From: Lineus longissimus
Lineage: Eukaryota; Nemertea; Pilidiophora; Heteronemertea; Lineidae
DNA length: 60,000 nucleotides
NCBI RefSeq assembly: GCF_910592395.1
Contig: NC_088322.1
Span: 13,389,431-13,449,430, forward strand
Direction: 5' to 3'
Made by a program: the position numbers and the translations under genes. The notes beneath the pieces are model-generated. The model did no database searches. It was not told the DNA's origin and was given only the letters and a program-made list of their open reading frames with translations. Within the stretch, counting starts at the first letter, position 1, and each line of letters opens with the position of its first letter. Shown here piece by piece: positions 35,791 to 47,269 of this stretch.

Positions 35791-38157
35791 TAGTACGTTT
35801 CCGTAAGAACGCACTAGTCATTCTTGACTTAAGGTCTCAGTGTCGGTCGGTTAACTTAGTCATGATAGTTATGAACGTACAACATATTGTTCATGAAATG
35901 CATCGATGCTTCGCAGAAATTTCCTGTTGCTACGTGCAAATGGCCTCACAGCTCATTGAACACATCTGATTGATTTGAGAGAAAAAAATCACTGTGTCAA
36001 TCTATCTTAATTGCCGTCAAGGTAGTAAATCGGTTTTGCGTAATGAAATGTCACCAGAGTGCTAAATATGATGTAGGTGCATGATCTAGATTTTGATTTC
36101 TCTCACACGTTGTCAATTTCAGTCACTTTTTAAAGTGAACTCGTATCCCTAAATGCCAGCCATTTGTCACGACAAGAAATAAACTGCCATATCACAATTA
36201 TCGCAATCCGTCTCTGTTTGTGACATTATTAGGCCTAAGGTTCTCGTGGAATTAATGTGGAGACAATTTCAGTTTTATCACGTATTCCGTTGTTGAACAG
36301 ATTTTCGTTCCATCTCGATGGAGAATTTCACTAATACCGTTCGAAACAATCGGGAATTTAAAAAAACTACCTTTGGCTATACACTTTATCACAAGATGGG
36401 CAAACTGAACACGAACCGACTTCCTTTCAATCGCCGCAAAAACATTGAACCCATACATAACACAAACGGATCCAAGCGAATCAGCACCAGACCGATTACC
36501 TGTGGGAAAACGCTCAATGCAAATATTTTTCATTATCTTATCTTTAAACATCAATGTAATGCCCAGAATGCGTACGTTTTTCGTATAACTGTCTGTTACG
36601 GTGTTTGCAAACTTTCTGAAGTACGTATTCCAGTCGTCACTATGGAGCACGACTAAACCGTGCAAAACAACTCTTTTATTTTTGCCTTTGATGTGCTACA
36701 TGTTGCATGTTACGAAAGTTGTTCGCTCTCCAAAGAATTCCCTTAGAATTATACTCTCTTTTAGCTCTGGAAAATAAGTTACAAAAAGGACTTGGCGGGC
36801 GTATTGTTGGTACTTTCAAAGGATAGTAGCAACATACACCTCACAGGCGCAGGACATTTCTTGCCCAAGCCTTTCTTGTGGAGTTGACAAAAGGATTGAT
36901 ATTCCTGAAATTCCGGCTTTTCTGATTCTAGTTTTTAACAAAGCTTGCAAGAGGAGGCACTACAGACGATCCGTTCCCTACAAAGTAAAAAAACAACCAT
37001 ACATCTATATTTATAAAACCCAAAAATAGGAAAAGGAAGGGAAACTCTGATATAAAACCCCTGCAGTACCTGCCCGTGAAAGTCCACCGAAGTCGGCAGA
37101 GCTTAGCCCGTGCAGTGTGGCTTACTATCGGGACCCTATGCACATACGACAATATGGTTAAACAAATATCATTATAACGATGAACCATCTATCGTCGTCG
37201 GATTACAGTATATGTCTGCTAATAGCGTCCTACATGTAGCCTGAATATAATGGGACACTATCTACTGTTTTTCTTCATCACACAAAGAACAAGAAAAACT
37301 CTGATATTTTGCGCAGGCACCCAACGGACCAAGCATACATTACGACATATTATATCGTACATTACGAGTAAATGTGCCAGCATTATTTTCATTATTGTGT
37401 CGAGCCATGTTGACCGCTCTTGTCGTTCAGTCAATGATCGCCGATTCGATTTCTATCAAAATTCATTGATGCATTAATAAATTTGTATGTGCTCTTTGGC
37501 ACCACGGTAATGCTGAAGCAAGTACAATAGGGATAAGGTAGGCGCTTTCACATGAATGAAATGATTGATAATGATACCTATGATGTGTTCGATCCTGGTT
37601 ACATTCTACACCAAGTTGAAAGCACGTCCAAAAAAAAAAATTTCATGACATTAATTTTCTATTACGGACATTGATGAGATTTTTAGAGGCGAGCGCTTGG
37701 AGCATATCAATCAGGTTCAAACTACAATACAGCGAATTAACTTTCAATCTGCGATTCGATTAAGAAATATTGATTGTATTGTGTTGCTGTGAATGAACAC
37801 TTGCGGGTGTTTGCCTCTGGATCTCAATAGGTGCTCATAGCTGAGAAAAACTACTGTGGACAACTGCACACTCATGTAACTACTATCATGAGGTCAGTTA
37901 TCTCCCCTTTACGTCCACTCCTAGGATTCATCACAAGCACTATCGATTCTACCTTCATTCATCATGTTTATTTGCCCTTGCAAGTTCAGGCTTATTGACC
38001 AATATGAATGCTGTTTCGTAGGGGTCGGCGTATCTCGATGTGACTTGAAAAGTCAGTAAATCAATGGGAATTTAGGCCTAGGCTTAACAGACAATCAAAG
38101 ACTGTGTATTGGGCTAGGCCTGAATTCTTTTAGGAAGTGACTACTTGGCAAGCCCGG

Positions 38158-38319
38158 TGTGACAGCGGATATAGTCCCCCTGGAGTCATAGTCCGGTAGC
38201 ATTGTATTTGATCAATTAAGCAGCATGATCTATTGTACCGCTAACCCTAACCAAAACATTTAGCAATGCGGGCTATTGTTACACGGACTATCAGCCCTAG
38301 GACTACTATCCCTTGCACA
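38158..38319 (+). mobile_element. CCGG-targeted element, family 1, copy B (Ginger1-like, non-autonomous)
   Basis: A 162-bp element begins TGTGACAGCGGATATAG and ends CTTGCACA. It is flanked by CCGG at 38154-38157 and 38320-38323, while the sister host copy at 10.85 kb has a single CCGG here. The two ends align imperfectly as inverted repeats over about 40 bp, sharing GGATA, TAGTCC and ATAGTCCG. Ginger1 DNA transposons are described with CCGG- or CCGT-specific target duplications and TGT...ACA ends. With no transposase, this would be a non-autonomous relative; that assignment is inferred from ends and target only. Confidence 0.7.
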
Positions 38320-38540
38320 CCGGCTTACCAAACAGCGACTTTTTCTTGTCCTGAATGGAGAGCCGAACTCATTAATATTAAAGTAAAGTCTCCAGCTCGC
38401 CGAACAGGGTAGATTTTTTACCTGTTTGACAAGCCCGGCTGGCCGAACAGGGGGGCTTTTTAGTGCTGTTTGGCAAGCGGCTCTCCAAACAGGACAAAAA
38501 AAGATGCCTGTTCGGCGAGAGGCTTGCCAAATAGACCCGG

Positions 38541-38689
38541 TGTGAAAGCGGATATAGTCCCCCTGGAGTCATAGTCCGGTAGCATTGTATTTGATCAATT
38601 AAGCAGCATGCTCTATTGTACCGCCAACCCTAACCAAAACATTTAGCAATACGGGCTATTGTTACACGGACTATCAGCCCTAGTACACA
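38541..38689 (+). mobile_element. CCGG-targeted element, family 1, copy C
   Basis: This 149-bp copy lies in the same orientation as the copy 220 bp upstream and is nearly identical to it, but lacks 13 bp just before the 3' end. It is flanked by CCGG at 38537-38540 and 38690-38693. It occupies the last CCGG of the 244-bp host repeat, a single CCGG in the uninterrupted sister. It contains an AACCCTAACC tract. Confidence 0.7.
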
Positions 38690-38704
38690 CCGGTCATTCT
38701 TTTA

Positions 38705-41700
38705 ACGCCTAGGTAAAGGGTGAAAAAACGTAATCATGTCGACCATCACCATGCAGTTGTGCAGACCGATACAAATGCTGAAAGTACAGAGTTACAGTAA
38801 ATGCGTATGCATAACAACTGCACTACAGCAGTGTGTATGACTGAGTTTCCGAAATTTGACATTCACAGATTGGGTATGCAAAGCAGCCACCTCTGTAATT
38901 GAGGTTAAACCCGATGGTAACGCGAGTTTGGCATTCTTATTAGCCTTGGTGAGCCTGGGTTTGACACATGATGAGTTGGGATTTCAACAAACTTCAAGAT
39001 CTCTAAATTCCATTCTATCTCAAAATTCCACCAACATCGTTTTAGAGTTGAGAGAAACATTCCACTTAGCAAGTAAGGTGACATTTAACTCGATTTATGG
39101 CTTTCCACGGTGCCGTTGTATCTCAGAAAGTGTGTGTTTACATTCACAATAGGGAGGTTGAGATAAGCGACTTATCAATGATCCATATGCATACCGACAA
39201 AACTATGTAGAAAGAGGACGAATCATGTGCACATTTCTATCCGTTTACGTATAAGAATCCGGGATAAGTCCCGGATCTTTTTAAAGTAATAATAGGTCGT
39301 TTTCGTGCACGATACCTTAAAACATTTAAGATATCTTCTTCTAAATTTTGGTATGTGACTTTATCCATCGCTTTACCAATAGTGTGCAGTCCCGCACGGC
39401 CACACTGGTTGATCAAGTTACGCGGCATACCGCGCGCCGTCATGTACCTCTCGCTATTTGAAGTCAATGGCCAAGTTCCGACTAACTGATTTATTGATAA
39501 TTAATAGCACTCATTTCTGATTCCCTGCAAACAGTTGTTTATCATAGCCAAGTTCATGGGCTTCCTCGTCATTAGGATATTACACCACTAATGCGTGCCT
39601 CTTTCATCAACCTTCGAAACGCAAATATCACAGCGAAATATTCATTATGACAAATAAATACAATATCAGTCAGAGCTTATGAAAATATGGACTAATCACA
39701 TTAATATTACTATTAACTTTTCGTGCTCAAATAGCGGGTTGGCGTGACTTTCGCCAATGTTTATTTTCTATCTCGTGCCATAGAACAATTTACGGAGTGA
39801 TAATCAATAATGCTACGACAAACAATGAATTAGCGATCATCGACTGGCGCGTCGGCCTAAACCTGTGACGTTTGGCTACGCATAATGGGCATCGCGGTAA
39901 TACAAGCCACTTTACTTAGAACGGGAGCCACGTTAAAAAGTCTCGCTGCGTTCAAGCAAAGCTGCTTTTCCCACTAACCAATTATTTTGAAAGCGATTGC
40001 TCATCATTTCAAAGTTAGTCCGGTGTTCCCGCTTTGACAGGATTAAATGAATACGCTACTGATGCCTCAGGAGAGCTTCAGCAGAAACTCCCACTCTCAG
40101 ATCGATAGTGCGGCCTTTTCAAATCGACGCACAACCAGTAATGTGTTGATAATTTTCATCAAATCGGCACACTGACCTCACTCCAACCACTCGGGTACTC
40201 TCTTGTCGCTGCATCCACCTGCGGGGTTCCTCGGTTGTACCGAATGATCGTCTTTGATGGTCATGTGTGACCTTAGGGCTGAAGGGACACACGTTTGTTG
40301 ACTAGTTAGTATGGATAATACGCGGTCTCACCACCCCGCGGTTCACCACCCCGCTGAACCTAATCAAAAACTTGAAGACCTCCGGTTCTGCTGTGGAATT
40401 GTTAGTTTCAAGTCATTAAAGGGCAATTCCTTATATTGCTTACGGGGACTAAAATCTAATACTGAAATATTCAAAATACATAAAATTCAAAATAACCATT
40501 ATCAGCTTGCTGACAAACCTGTCCATGTGCTCTTGTTGACCTGATCATAAAAATTATTTTCCGGCGTGGAATTTTGCTATCGGTTAGAATACCTCTGTAG
40601 ACCTTAAGATCCATAATACTCGCAATTTGAAGGAGTATCGTTATCTCATAACCCGTCAGACCACTTAGCTGTGATGTGAAACCATTAGATTTTCCCCAAT
40701 GAAGCATCAACTATATGGCAAAACGCTAGGCGAATACCAAATGAGAGCTGCCATTGGCAGGCCATTACTGACCAATCAGAGCAATCTCCTTGACGTTCCT
40801 AAAGATGTTCCTGAATACGCGACCTCTTGGTTTCAGCGGAATTCTAATAAGGCGAAGATTCTTGATATGGTACACCGTCTTCCCCTGCAGCTTGCTTCGC
40901 CGAAGGACCAGCCAACTAATTGCATCTTGGATCTTTTTGTGCTATTTTTTCGTTGCATTATTGCTTCTTTGAACATATTTGGTACATTCTGGTTTTTTTT
41001 AAACATTTTTGTTCAGGCCCAGGCCGACAAATATCCAAAAGCAAATGCAAGAAATAACTAAATCTATGGACCACAGGCGAAGTGAACCGAACACCTAATC
41101 CAGTACGTATAACATCACGCGGATGTTCGAAGAATTATGGGGAAGAAGAAAACGCTGTGTGGTTCATTTGACCATGTAATTGACTTGGGAAAGTTTAGAA
41201 TGTTTCCCTCGCTCCTCTATATCATTTACGGTTCGACCACAAGGCAATCATTACACTAGCCCGTTTCCCATTCATCATTGGCCCGGTTGAAAACAAGGTT
41301 TTGTCACTTATGTTGCGTTATATAACTTGACTTGGTTACTTACTTAGGACCCTTCGTGCCCTAGGTGGCACATGGGGCGTTCCCCAGGGTCCTCCACTCA
41401 AGTCTGTTGCCGAGTGGCTGCTCGCTGTCTGGCTGCCTCGACTTGGTGGGTAAGGGTAAATACATGTGATGATGGTAATATCATTTCGTTCCATCCGCGC
41501 AACTTCCTCTTCTTAACTGAGTCAATCAACTTCTTCAATCAAAGAAGTTCACTAATGACATGACCAATAAGATTCCCGCGATTCTCATCACCTCTCAAAC
41601 TTTTACCGTAAGTTTCAGACGCTGTCATCAAAGACTAATTGTAGATAGCGACCTGATTGCAAAGTCTAAGTCACGCAATGGATATAGGAAGAGACAATTG

Positions 41701-41958
41701 CGGAGCGGCGGAAAGAGACAGTTACGCTTTTTAACACCCAATATGTTGATAACACCTAGTGTATGTTGATAATAACGAATTCATGTAGAAGCAGGAAATC
41801 TCTTTACCGAGTCAACTTAAGAGCCACTATATTGAATTATTGTACTCCGACGACATTTCGGTCATCGGGGGTCTAGCATTTATAGGTGGCGAGAAAACCA
41901 CTGTCTCCGCCTGCCAAGAATTGGTAATTGGACTAGTTCTGATTGCTTTACGTGCTGC
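38705..41958. other. No supported gene
   Basis: A GC-richer block at 41340-41460 (CCTAGGTGGCACATGGGGC and neighbours) stands out and may be part of an interspersed repeat, but no second copy occurs here. A 120-codon plus frame (40699-41061) ends in a hydrophobic stretch without recognisable features. Confidence 0.4.
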
Positions 41959-41962
41959 TTAA

Positions 41963-42296
41963 AGGGAACTGAAACCGCCAAGCCAGTTCGTATGACCTCG
42001 TTTTCATTTCCCGCGTATCGGGTGATCAGAACGAGGCATGAATGAAACATGCGCCTGGCTGTCAATCATTGAGTGACGTCACTACTATGGAATTTACTAC
42101 GAAAACTCATGAATGAAAGATCGCATGACTCACGTGATTCTCACATGATTTTCAATAATAACAAATTGAACTGCGCATGCTCGGGCACTGGGGGCGGAGC
42201 TACAAATCTGAACTCGAATAGGAAGTTGGAAGTTTGACTTTCTCGGGCGGTGAAAGTCGAAAAGTTGAATAAATCGCTCGGCGGTTCCAGTTCCCT
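41963..42296. mobile_element. TTAA-flanked element with 24-bp inverted ends (Kolobok- or piggyBac-like)
   Basis: The left end is AGGGAACTGAAACCGCCAAG and the right end is its near inverse, GGCGGTTCCAGTTCCCT. TTAA lies immediately outside both (41959-41962 and 42297-42300). TTAA duplications are used by the piggyBac, Kolobok and Sola3 groups; AGGG-type ends fit Kolobok best. At 334 bp, with no transposase, it is non-autonomous. Confidence 0.6.
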
Positions 42297-42300
42297 TTAA

Positions 42301-44607
42301 GGTCTGGGGAGGACGCCTTGGGATAACCACACTACACCAGTATAGTCATACCTTTTGGGCTTTATCAGATTGTTAATCGAAAGAGCCTAAAGATGCAGTG
42401 GGCTTTTCGACCAAGGCGCCCATTCACAAACTGAGGAAACATCGGGAAGTTGATCCATCAGAACCTTTCCGACGAAGGAAATGACACGACATTTTCCAAT
42501 GGAATAATCTGACTTTGAAATGACTTCCAGGACAAGCTGGGTACGAAATTAAACAAGCCAACTTCAAAGTGATAGGAAATATAGATTCTATTGATAGACT
42601 GAGGTGGTAGAAATATCAACCTTTGATATCGGGCAAAATCCATAATAGAACTTCTTGCGTAAACAGGAATATGAAACCCACCTAAATCAACAAAACTCGC
42701 CTGTATATTTCGTTGTGCATCTTTTTCGTAACCGTATACCGGATTCTGCTCAACTTTGGTGGAACTGAAACCAATCAAGCAAGCATATTATTGATGCTGT
42801 CGAGTTATTGTGCTGTCGATAGTATAATTGGAAAATGCTGTCAATCACTTTTGAATGAAACTGAGAATTTCTGAATGAATAGCATCCTTAGATATCCGTG
42901 CCGATGAGAAAGTTAGTTAAGGTTAGACTTACCGATCAAAGACTTGATTTACAACCCCATAAGACTCTTCTTTTCTGAGAAATTGGAATGCCCTCAGAAC
43001 TCTACAAAATATTGAGTTGATAGCTGAGCGTAAACAAGGACATTATTAGCCCTATGGACAAGTAGGAGGAAACCAGACACGCCGGAGGAAACCTACCCTG
43101 TCGAAGAAAGTCGCCCTCTCTGTCACAAGAGCGTCGGCCCTCAGAGGTCACAGGGGCAGGTGTTTCGACAGTGCAAGCCCGACATACCTCTATTGCCCTT
43201 TGTATAATTGAAGTTGTGGCCGACATCTGGACGATATCGGGGCGATGTTTGAATAGCTGAGTTATCAGTGCTCGCCCATCACAGCCAACCTCGAGGTGTC
43301 GGTGCCAGTAATGACAAGATTAGGCCGGGGTTGTCTGTGACTGGTGTCATCAGATCGGACGTGAACAACATTCCTCAGGTAGCCGGAGATTATGATCGAA
43401 AGAAATCCTTGTTCTTGGAACTCGAAGAGCTTATTGTTGTGAGTGCATGGCGAAAGAATTTGCCCCCATGAATAGGTCAAGGAGCAGCAACATGGTTATT
43501 GCTGCTGTATATTACATTGTCAATAAACAGCCCAATTAGGCCAGTTCTGTCTGTCTTTGGCAAATGACCAGATTTCTGCTGAATTAGTAACCATGATCAG
43601 GTTTACGAGGTGCTATTCGTGGTTTACAAGACATCGTCAAACAGAGAATGCCATTAGCCTGAGAGGCAATAAGACATATTAAAACCGCAGGGTAAAATAA
43701 TCCATCATCGGTCACAAAACGTAAAAAAGAAGTTGAACAAGTGTGGGGAGGCAGCGACATAATAATCTGGTCACAAAGGATCTTTTTGATTTTTTGTGGT
43801 AATAATGAAAACAGTGGTGCAGCTTGTTGCATTCACATTATCAGAAATTTGCTGTAAGATTGGCCCAAAGAATCTCTGCCGGATGAATCCACTACTGAAT
43901 TATTCAACACCGCTCCATCGTTATTACAAAAAAAGCCAATTAGTCAAAGGTAATATAGCAACTTTGACTCATGTCGATTCTTGATTAGCCCATCAAGGAT
44001 CATTGCATAAAGATCAAATCCTGATTTCTATTCACGCGGACAGTGAGTCGTCAGATCGGTGACAGACCGTGCCATATCATATGCTATCCATTTGTATAAC
44101 TTGTAAATCCTGTCTGAAATTGTTGCATTTCGACGATCTTCGACACCGTCTTACACACTGTTGAGGTTTTTCTGACCAGCTACGGTCACTACGGTGGGAA
44201 AACTGCGCATGGCCCCATTGGATATTGGATAATGGAAATTACGCCCATGTGCGGTTGTTGGGATAGGAGGAACATCAAAAGACGCCAACAGCACCTGCAG
44301 GTGATTCTTTATAATCGAATAACCGCTGGCAGGCGCGTAGTGTACTCAGTATACTTCGCACTCTCATGGAATCGAGCCTAAGATGACCAACGGAATATTA
44401 ATAGCATTATTACCAGGCGGTCGGCTGCGTAGTCATCTTCCATTCGACAGTTTATTAGTTACCATCATCGAATTCCACACAAAATGGAAAATTCGAAATC
44501 TGACTATTCTAGCAAGCGATTCCGAAGAATTCAATTTCGTAATAGTTGCTCGTGAGTTATGCGGAACTTCGCCAATGCCCGAAGTGTGTGACGGGATCAT
44601 GCAAATG
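42301..44607. other. No supported gene
   Basis: At 43290-43440 an acceptor-like CCCATCACAG and a donor-like GTT|GTGAGT bracket an open frame containing IPQVAGDYDRKK, which could be an isolated exon; no partner exon is visible. A minus frame at 42458-42778 (106 codons) is unassigned. Confidence 0.35.
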
Positions 44608-44611
44608 CCGG

Positions 44612-44782
44612 TGTAATGTTTTTGAGTGTTTCTATTTTTGAGTGTTTCCCCTCATTGTTTGGGAATGCTAAAAGATAGATTGACAAGTTTTTCTGTGTTT
44701 CCCCCTATTGAAAAGTCATGGTCTCTCTAGCTGCCTATTGTTTGGAAACAATGACACATGGGAAACAACCACAGATGTTACA
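44612..44782 (+). mobile_element. CCGG-targeted element, family 2, copy 2
   Basis: A 171-bp element begins TGTAATGTTTTTGAGTG and ends ACAGATGTTACA, flanked by CCGG at 44608-44611 and 44783-44786. It matches the copy at 11.4 kb along its length in reverse orientation. Both copies keep words such as GGTCTCTCTAGCTG and TTGAGTGTTTC. Confidence 0.65.
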
Positions 44783-44930
44783 CCGGTTTGCATATGGTCT
44801 AGCGGTATTGCACGAAGGACAAACCAGTTAGATGAAACGTGGTCTATACATGTGTATACAGTATCCATGTATAATACAGCATTCTAGATCTATTGTCTGT
44901 TCGTAATCCTATGATTGGAAAATAACAATT

Positions 44931-45151
44931 GTGACTCGCTCTACCAAAACTAGGCGCTTGTCGCATCTGAACTCGACAGGTTGATACGGACTTGTTGTTC
45001 ATTTCCCTATTGTAGACCTTTTGTGAAATCTATTACAAACTGATTTGGTCACATTTCACAAAAGGTCTACAATAGGGAAATGAACAACAAGTCCGTATCA
45101 ACCTGTCAAGTTCAGATGCGATAAGCGCCTAGTTTTGGTAGAGCGGGTCAC
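44931..45151 (+). mobile_element. Hairpin element, GTGACCCG family, copy 1
   Basis: A 221-bp element in which two arms of about 99 bp, almost perfect reverse complements, flank a loop of about 23 bp (CTATTACAAACTGATTTGGT). The ends are GTGACTCG and CGGGTCAC. AATT flanks it on both sides (44927-44930 and 45152-45155). It has no coding capacity. A transcript would form a long hairpin. The superfamily is not assigned. Confidence 0.7.
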
Positions 45152-45214
45152 AATTTCAAAATTTCGATGCGGACCTTCGCAGAGAATTTTGGAAGGAAAA
45201 AAATAAAAAGGTCA

Positions 45215-45293
45215 TCTCATCGGGACACGAACTCGAGACCTCTGGTTTTATTTGCCAACACTCTTATCCTCAAGGCCACTGGGCTGCCTGAAA
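45215..45293 (-). mobile_element. tRNA-derived SINE head, minus strand
   Basis: Read on the minus strand there is an A-box-like segment (AGTGGCCTTGAGGATAAGAG) and a B-box-like segment (GAGTTCGTGTCCC), followed by T runs at 45198-45211 in plus coordinates that would stop pol III. The acceptor stem does not pair. This pattern is usual for tRNA-derived SINE heads and decayed tRNA copies. Confidence 0.45.
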
Positions 45294-45570
45294 TGCCTGT
45301 CGTTTTATAAGCCTTTGTAGAATGTGCAAACATTTGTGAGTAATCTTTGTTCAACATCTTTGAGCGGCTTCCAGTGGGCAACTGCAGGAAGAAAGTCATT
45401 TTTTTCTTTGCTGTGCGTGCTTATGTATGCGGAGTCTACGTTTTCTCTTCGCAATGTTCACCTTTGTCTTGGTATCTTCTTCTATTACATGTACTTTGGT
45501 TCATCTCTCAAAAAATAAAGCATAATCGCCATTCATATAAGATATATTTGCTGGCAGCAGTTCACAAGAA

Positions 45571-45643
45571 AGCCCCCCTAGCTCAGACGGTTAGAGCGTT
45601 CGTATTCTGAGCCCGAGTTCCCGGGTTCGAATCCCTGGAGAAG
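45571..45643 (+). tRNA. tRNA-like sequence or pseudogene with intact pol III boxes
   Basis: Near-perfect A box (TAGCTCAGACGGTTAGAG) and B box (GGTTCGAATCC) are present at normal spacing. The D stem GCTC/GAGC pairs and the T stem nearly does. The acceptor stem does not close (GCCCCCC against GGAGAAG) and the anticodon stem is broken, so no anticodon can be assigned safely. T-rich tracts follow at 45644-45660. This is best read as a tRNA pseudogene or a SINE head. A second tRNA-like head points the other way about 280 bp upstream. Confidence 0.5.
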
Positions 45644-46360
45644 ATTTTGATTTTTTTCTCTTCCATAATTCTCCGAGACTGTCCGCATCGTCCTGTGGCT
45701 TGCTGGTTTGTGAAATCAAGCGCATCGAAGCATTGGAGGTCTATCATGTTTCAGGCCGTATACAGAAGGACCTTTCGATCGTTTGAATTTCTCACTTTTG
45801 GCGCGTGGGACGCTCTGGTTTTGTGCATGCAATTCAGCTTTAATATAGTACATACAACATTCTTCGGTGGGTCTAGTTTCCTTTCCTTGTTTTCGAAACG
45901 CACAATATTGTTGAAAGGAGAGAACAATACGGCAACCTTGATGATACAACACATTTTGAGCTGGCGCATCTCAACAGAATAGCCAAGAGTAGTAGACATA
46001 TCAGGTGGATATCAGGCACGTCAGGCTCGTCAGTTGATGTTCTGATCACTAATTGCAACAGCCTAAATCGAATTTTTATATTCAAAATTCGATCTCCAAT
46101 TGACAATGATTGAGATTTAACTCAAGGAAATGAACAGAGTCACCGGGAGGCAGATTAGAATAGGATTGCATTTGAGAGGTAACAAATTGAATAATGCACT
46201 GACGCCGTCACTCGTCCTAGGATTTTGACTGTCACGATATCTACAGGGGAATAAGAGGCCATTCGTGCCAGTCTGGCGTCCTCTCTCCATTAACCTACGT
46301 ATGTCCCAGAGAGGCATAGAAGCAATTGCGTATTTCGTTATTGACAATAAGATGTTTGAT

Positions 46361-46690
46361 GCCGGTGTAGAATTAGAAAATGTCCCACTGGAAAAAGTCT
46401 CCGGCCCCATTGTATTCTGACGGATTATGGTAAATGGTTTTGTGAATGCCATGACGGTCAATTGCTCGGGCGAGATGAAAGTGCATAATGGAATCATTTG
46501 TGCCAAGGACATTGAGAGACATTTAGAAGTTGGCAATGTCCTCGGATAGAATATCCGGGGAACAAGGGGTTCTTTTTTATGCGCTTTAATCTCTGTGCTT
46601 TTAACGGTCATGGACACTACAATTATCCGTCAGAATGCTACACAACTGGACACATTTTCCAGGGGGATATGTTTTGCTTCTTTGCCAACA
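46361..46690. repeat. Inverted pair of the CCGTCAGAAT-family repeat
   Basis: The left arm (about 46365-46470, minus-oriented) and right arm (about 46590-46690, plus-oriented) are diverged reverse complements around a spacer of about 120 bp. Shared words are ATTCTGACGGAT, CTGGAAAA and CCATGACGGT or their complements. The left edge is CCGG followed by TGTAGAATTAG, similar to the CCGG-targeted elements. The long minus-strand open frame here (46117-46617) spans repeat sequence and matches no protein I know. Confidence 0.45.
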
Positions 46691-47269
46691 AAGAAGATTA
46701 AAAGTTGCCGACTGCGCACAGTCGTGGACAACAGCGGCAATCTGCGCGAACAAATCAGCAGTTAAGCAACTCTGGAAAGTTTCGGACTGTGAATCGATAT
46801 ATCCGCTTTTGTCCTGGCGAATGTATTGATTTACTGTACTCTCTAATCTTGCTAACCGCAATTAAGATGCGCAAATTATTGGGATCTTTCATTACCATTA
46901 CCGCCATAAGTGAAAACGTAAGTACCCGTGCTCAATTATCACTGGGAGAACACACCAAGTGATGGTAGCCATGTCCGTGGCTTAAACAACACAGTCAATT
47001 GAGCACCACTTTTCTTGATCCTCATACCGTATGGCACTTTCGGTCAACGTGGTGTCAAAGCCGTGTGGTGGGACAAAAAAGTGCCAGATAGACAGGGGTG
47101 AAACCGCATTCGGTGGCTTATTTCTGCTCTCTGTAAACTACAATACCCAACCATTGAAACCTATCGACCTATAAATCGAGTTATAAATCTTCGATCGAAT
47201 GAAGAAATAACATATCAGTTCCAGGCGTCAAGGTGGTCGATCCAACTTCCTTGGTGTCGATATCACGGA
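46691..47269. other. No gene seen
   Basis: Short overlapping frames only. Confidence 0.5.

Larger units (their letters stand above)
30630..38123. other. No supported gene
   Basis: Contains the (ATT)n retroposon tail and the microsatellite. A 137-codon minus frame (36252-36665) overlaps a 112-codon plus frame. Lengths like this are expected about once in 60 kb of AT-rich DNA, and neither resembles a known protein. Confidence 0.45.
38133..38695 (+). mobile_element. 244-bp modular repeat, copy 2, interrupted by two CCGG elements
   Basis: Removing the inserts at 38158-38319 and 38541-38689, each with one CCGG duplicate, leaves exactly 244 bp, the length of the uninterrupted copy at 10852-11095, with nearly identical sequence. 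It is flanked by a 9-bp direct repeat ATTCTTTTA (38124-38132 and 38696-38704). The sequence is built from about nine copies of a roughly 13-bp module, GCTnnCCAAACAG, in alternating orientation, so it can fold into several stems. It has no coding capacity. Class is unknown; the unequal target duplications (9 and 11 bp) do not fit common cut-and-paste families. Confidence 0.75.

Noticed and set aside
35617-35814. His/Arg-rich frame.
   Set aside because: It is a translation of the GAT/GAC microsatellite.
36252-36665. 137-codon minus frame overlapping a 112-codon plus frame.
   Set aside because: A simple estimate assuming about 60 percent AT predicts roughly one frame this long by chance in 60 kb on both strands. 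No family match.
46117-46617. 166-codon minus-strand frame.
   Set aside because: It runs through one arm of an inverted repeat and its spacer, with no recognisable domain and no supporting signals.
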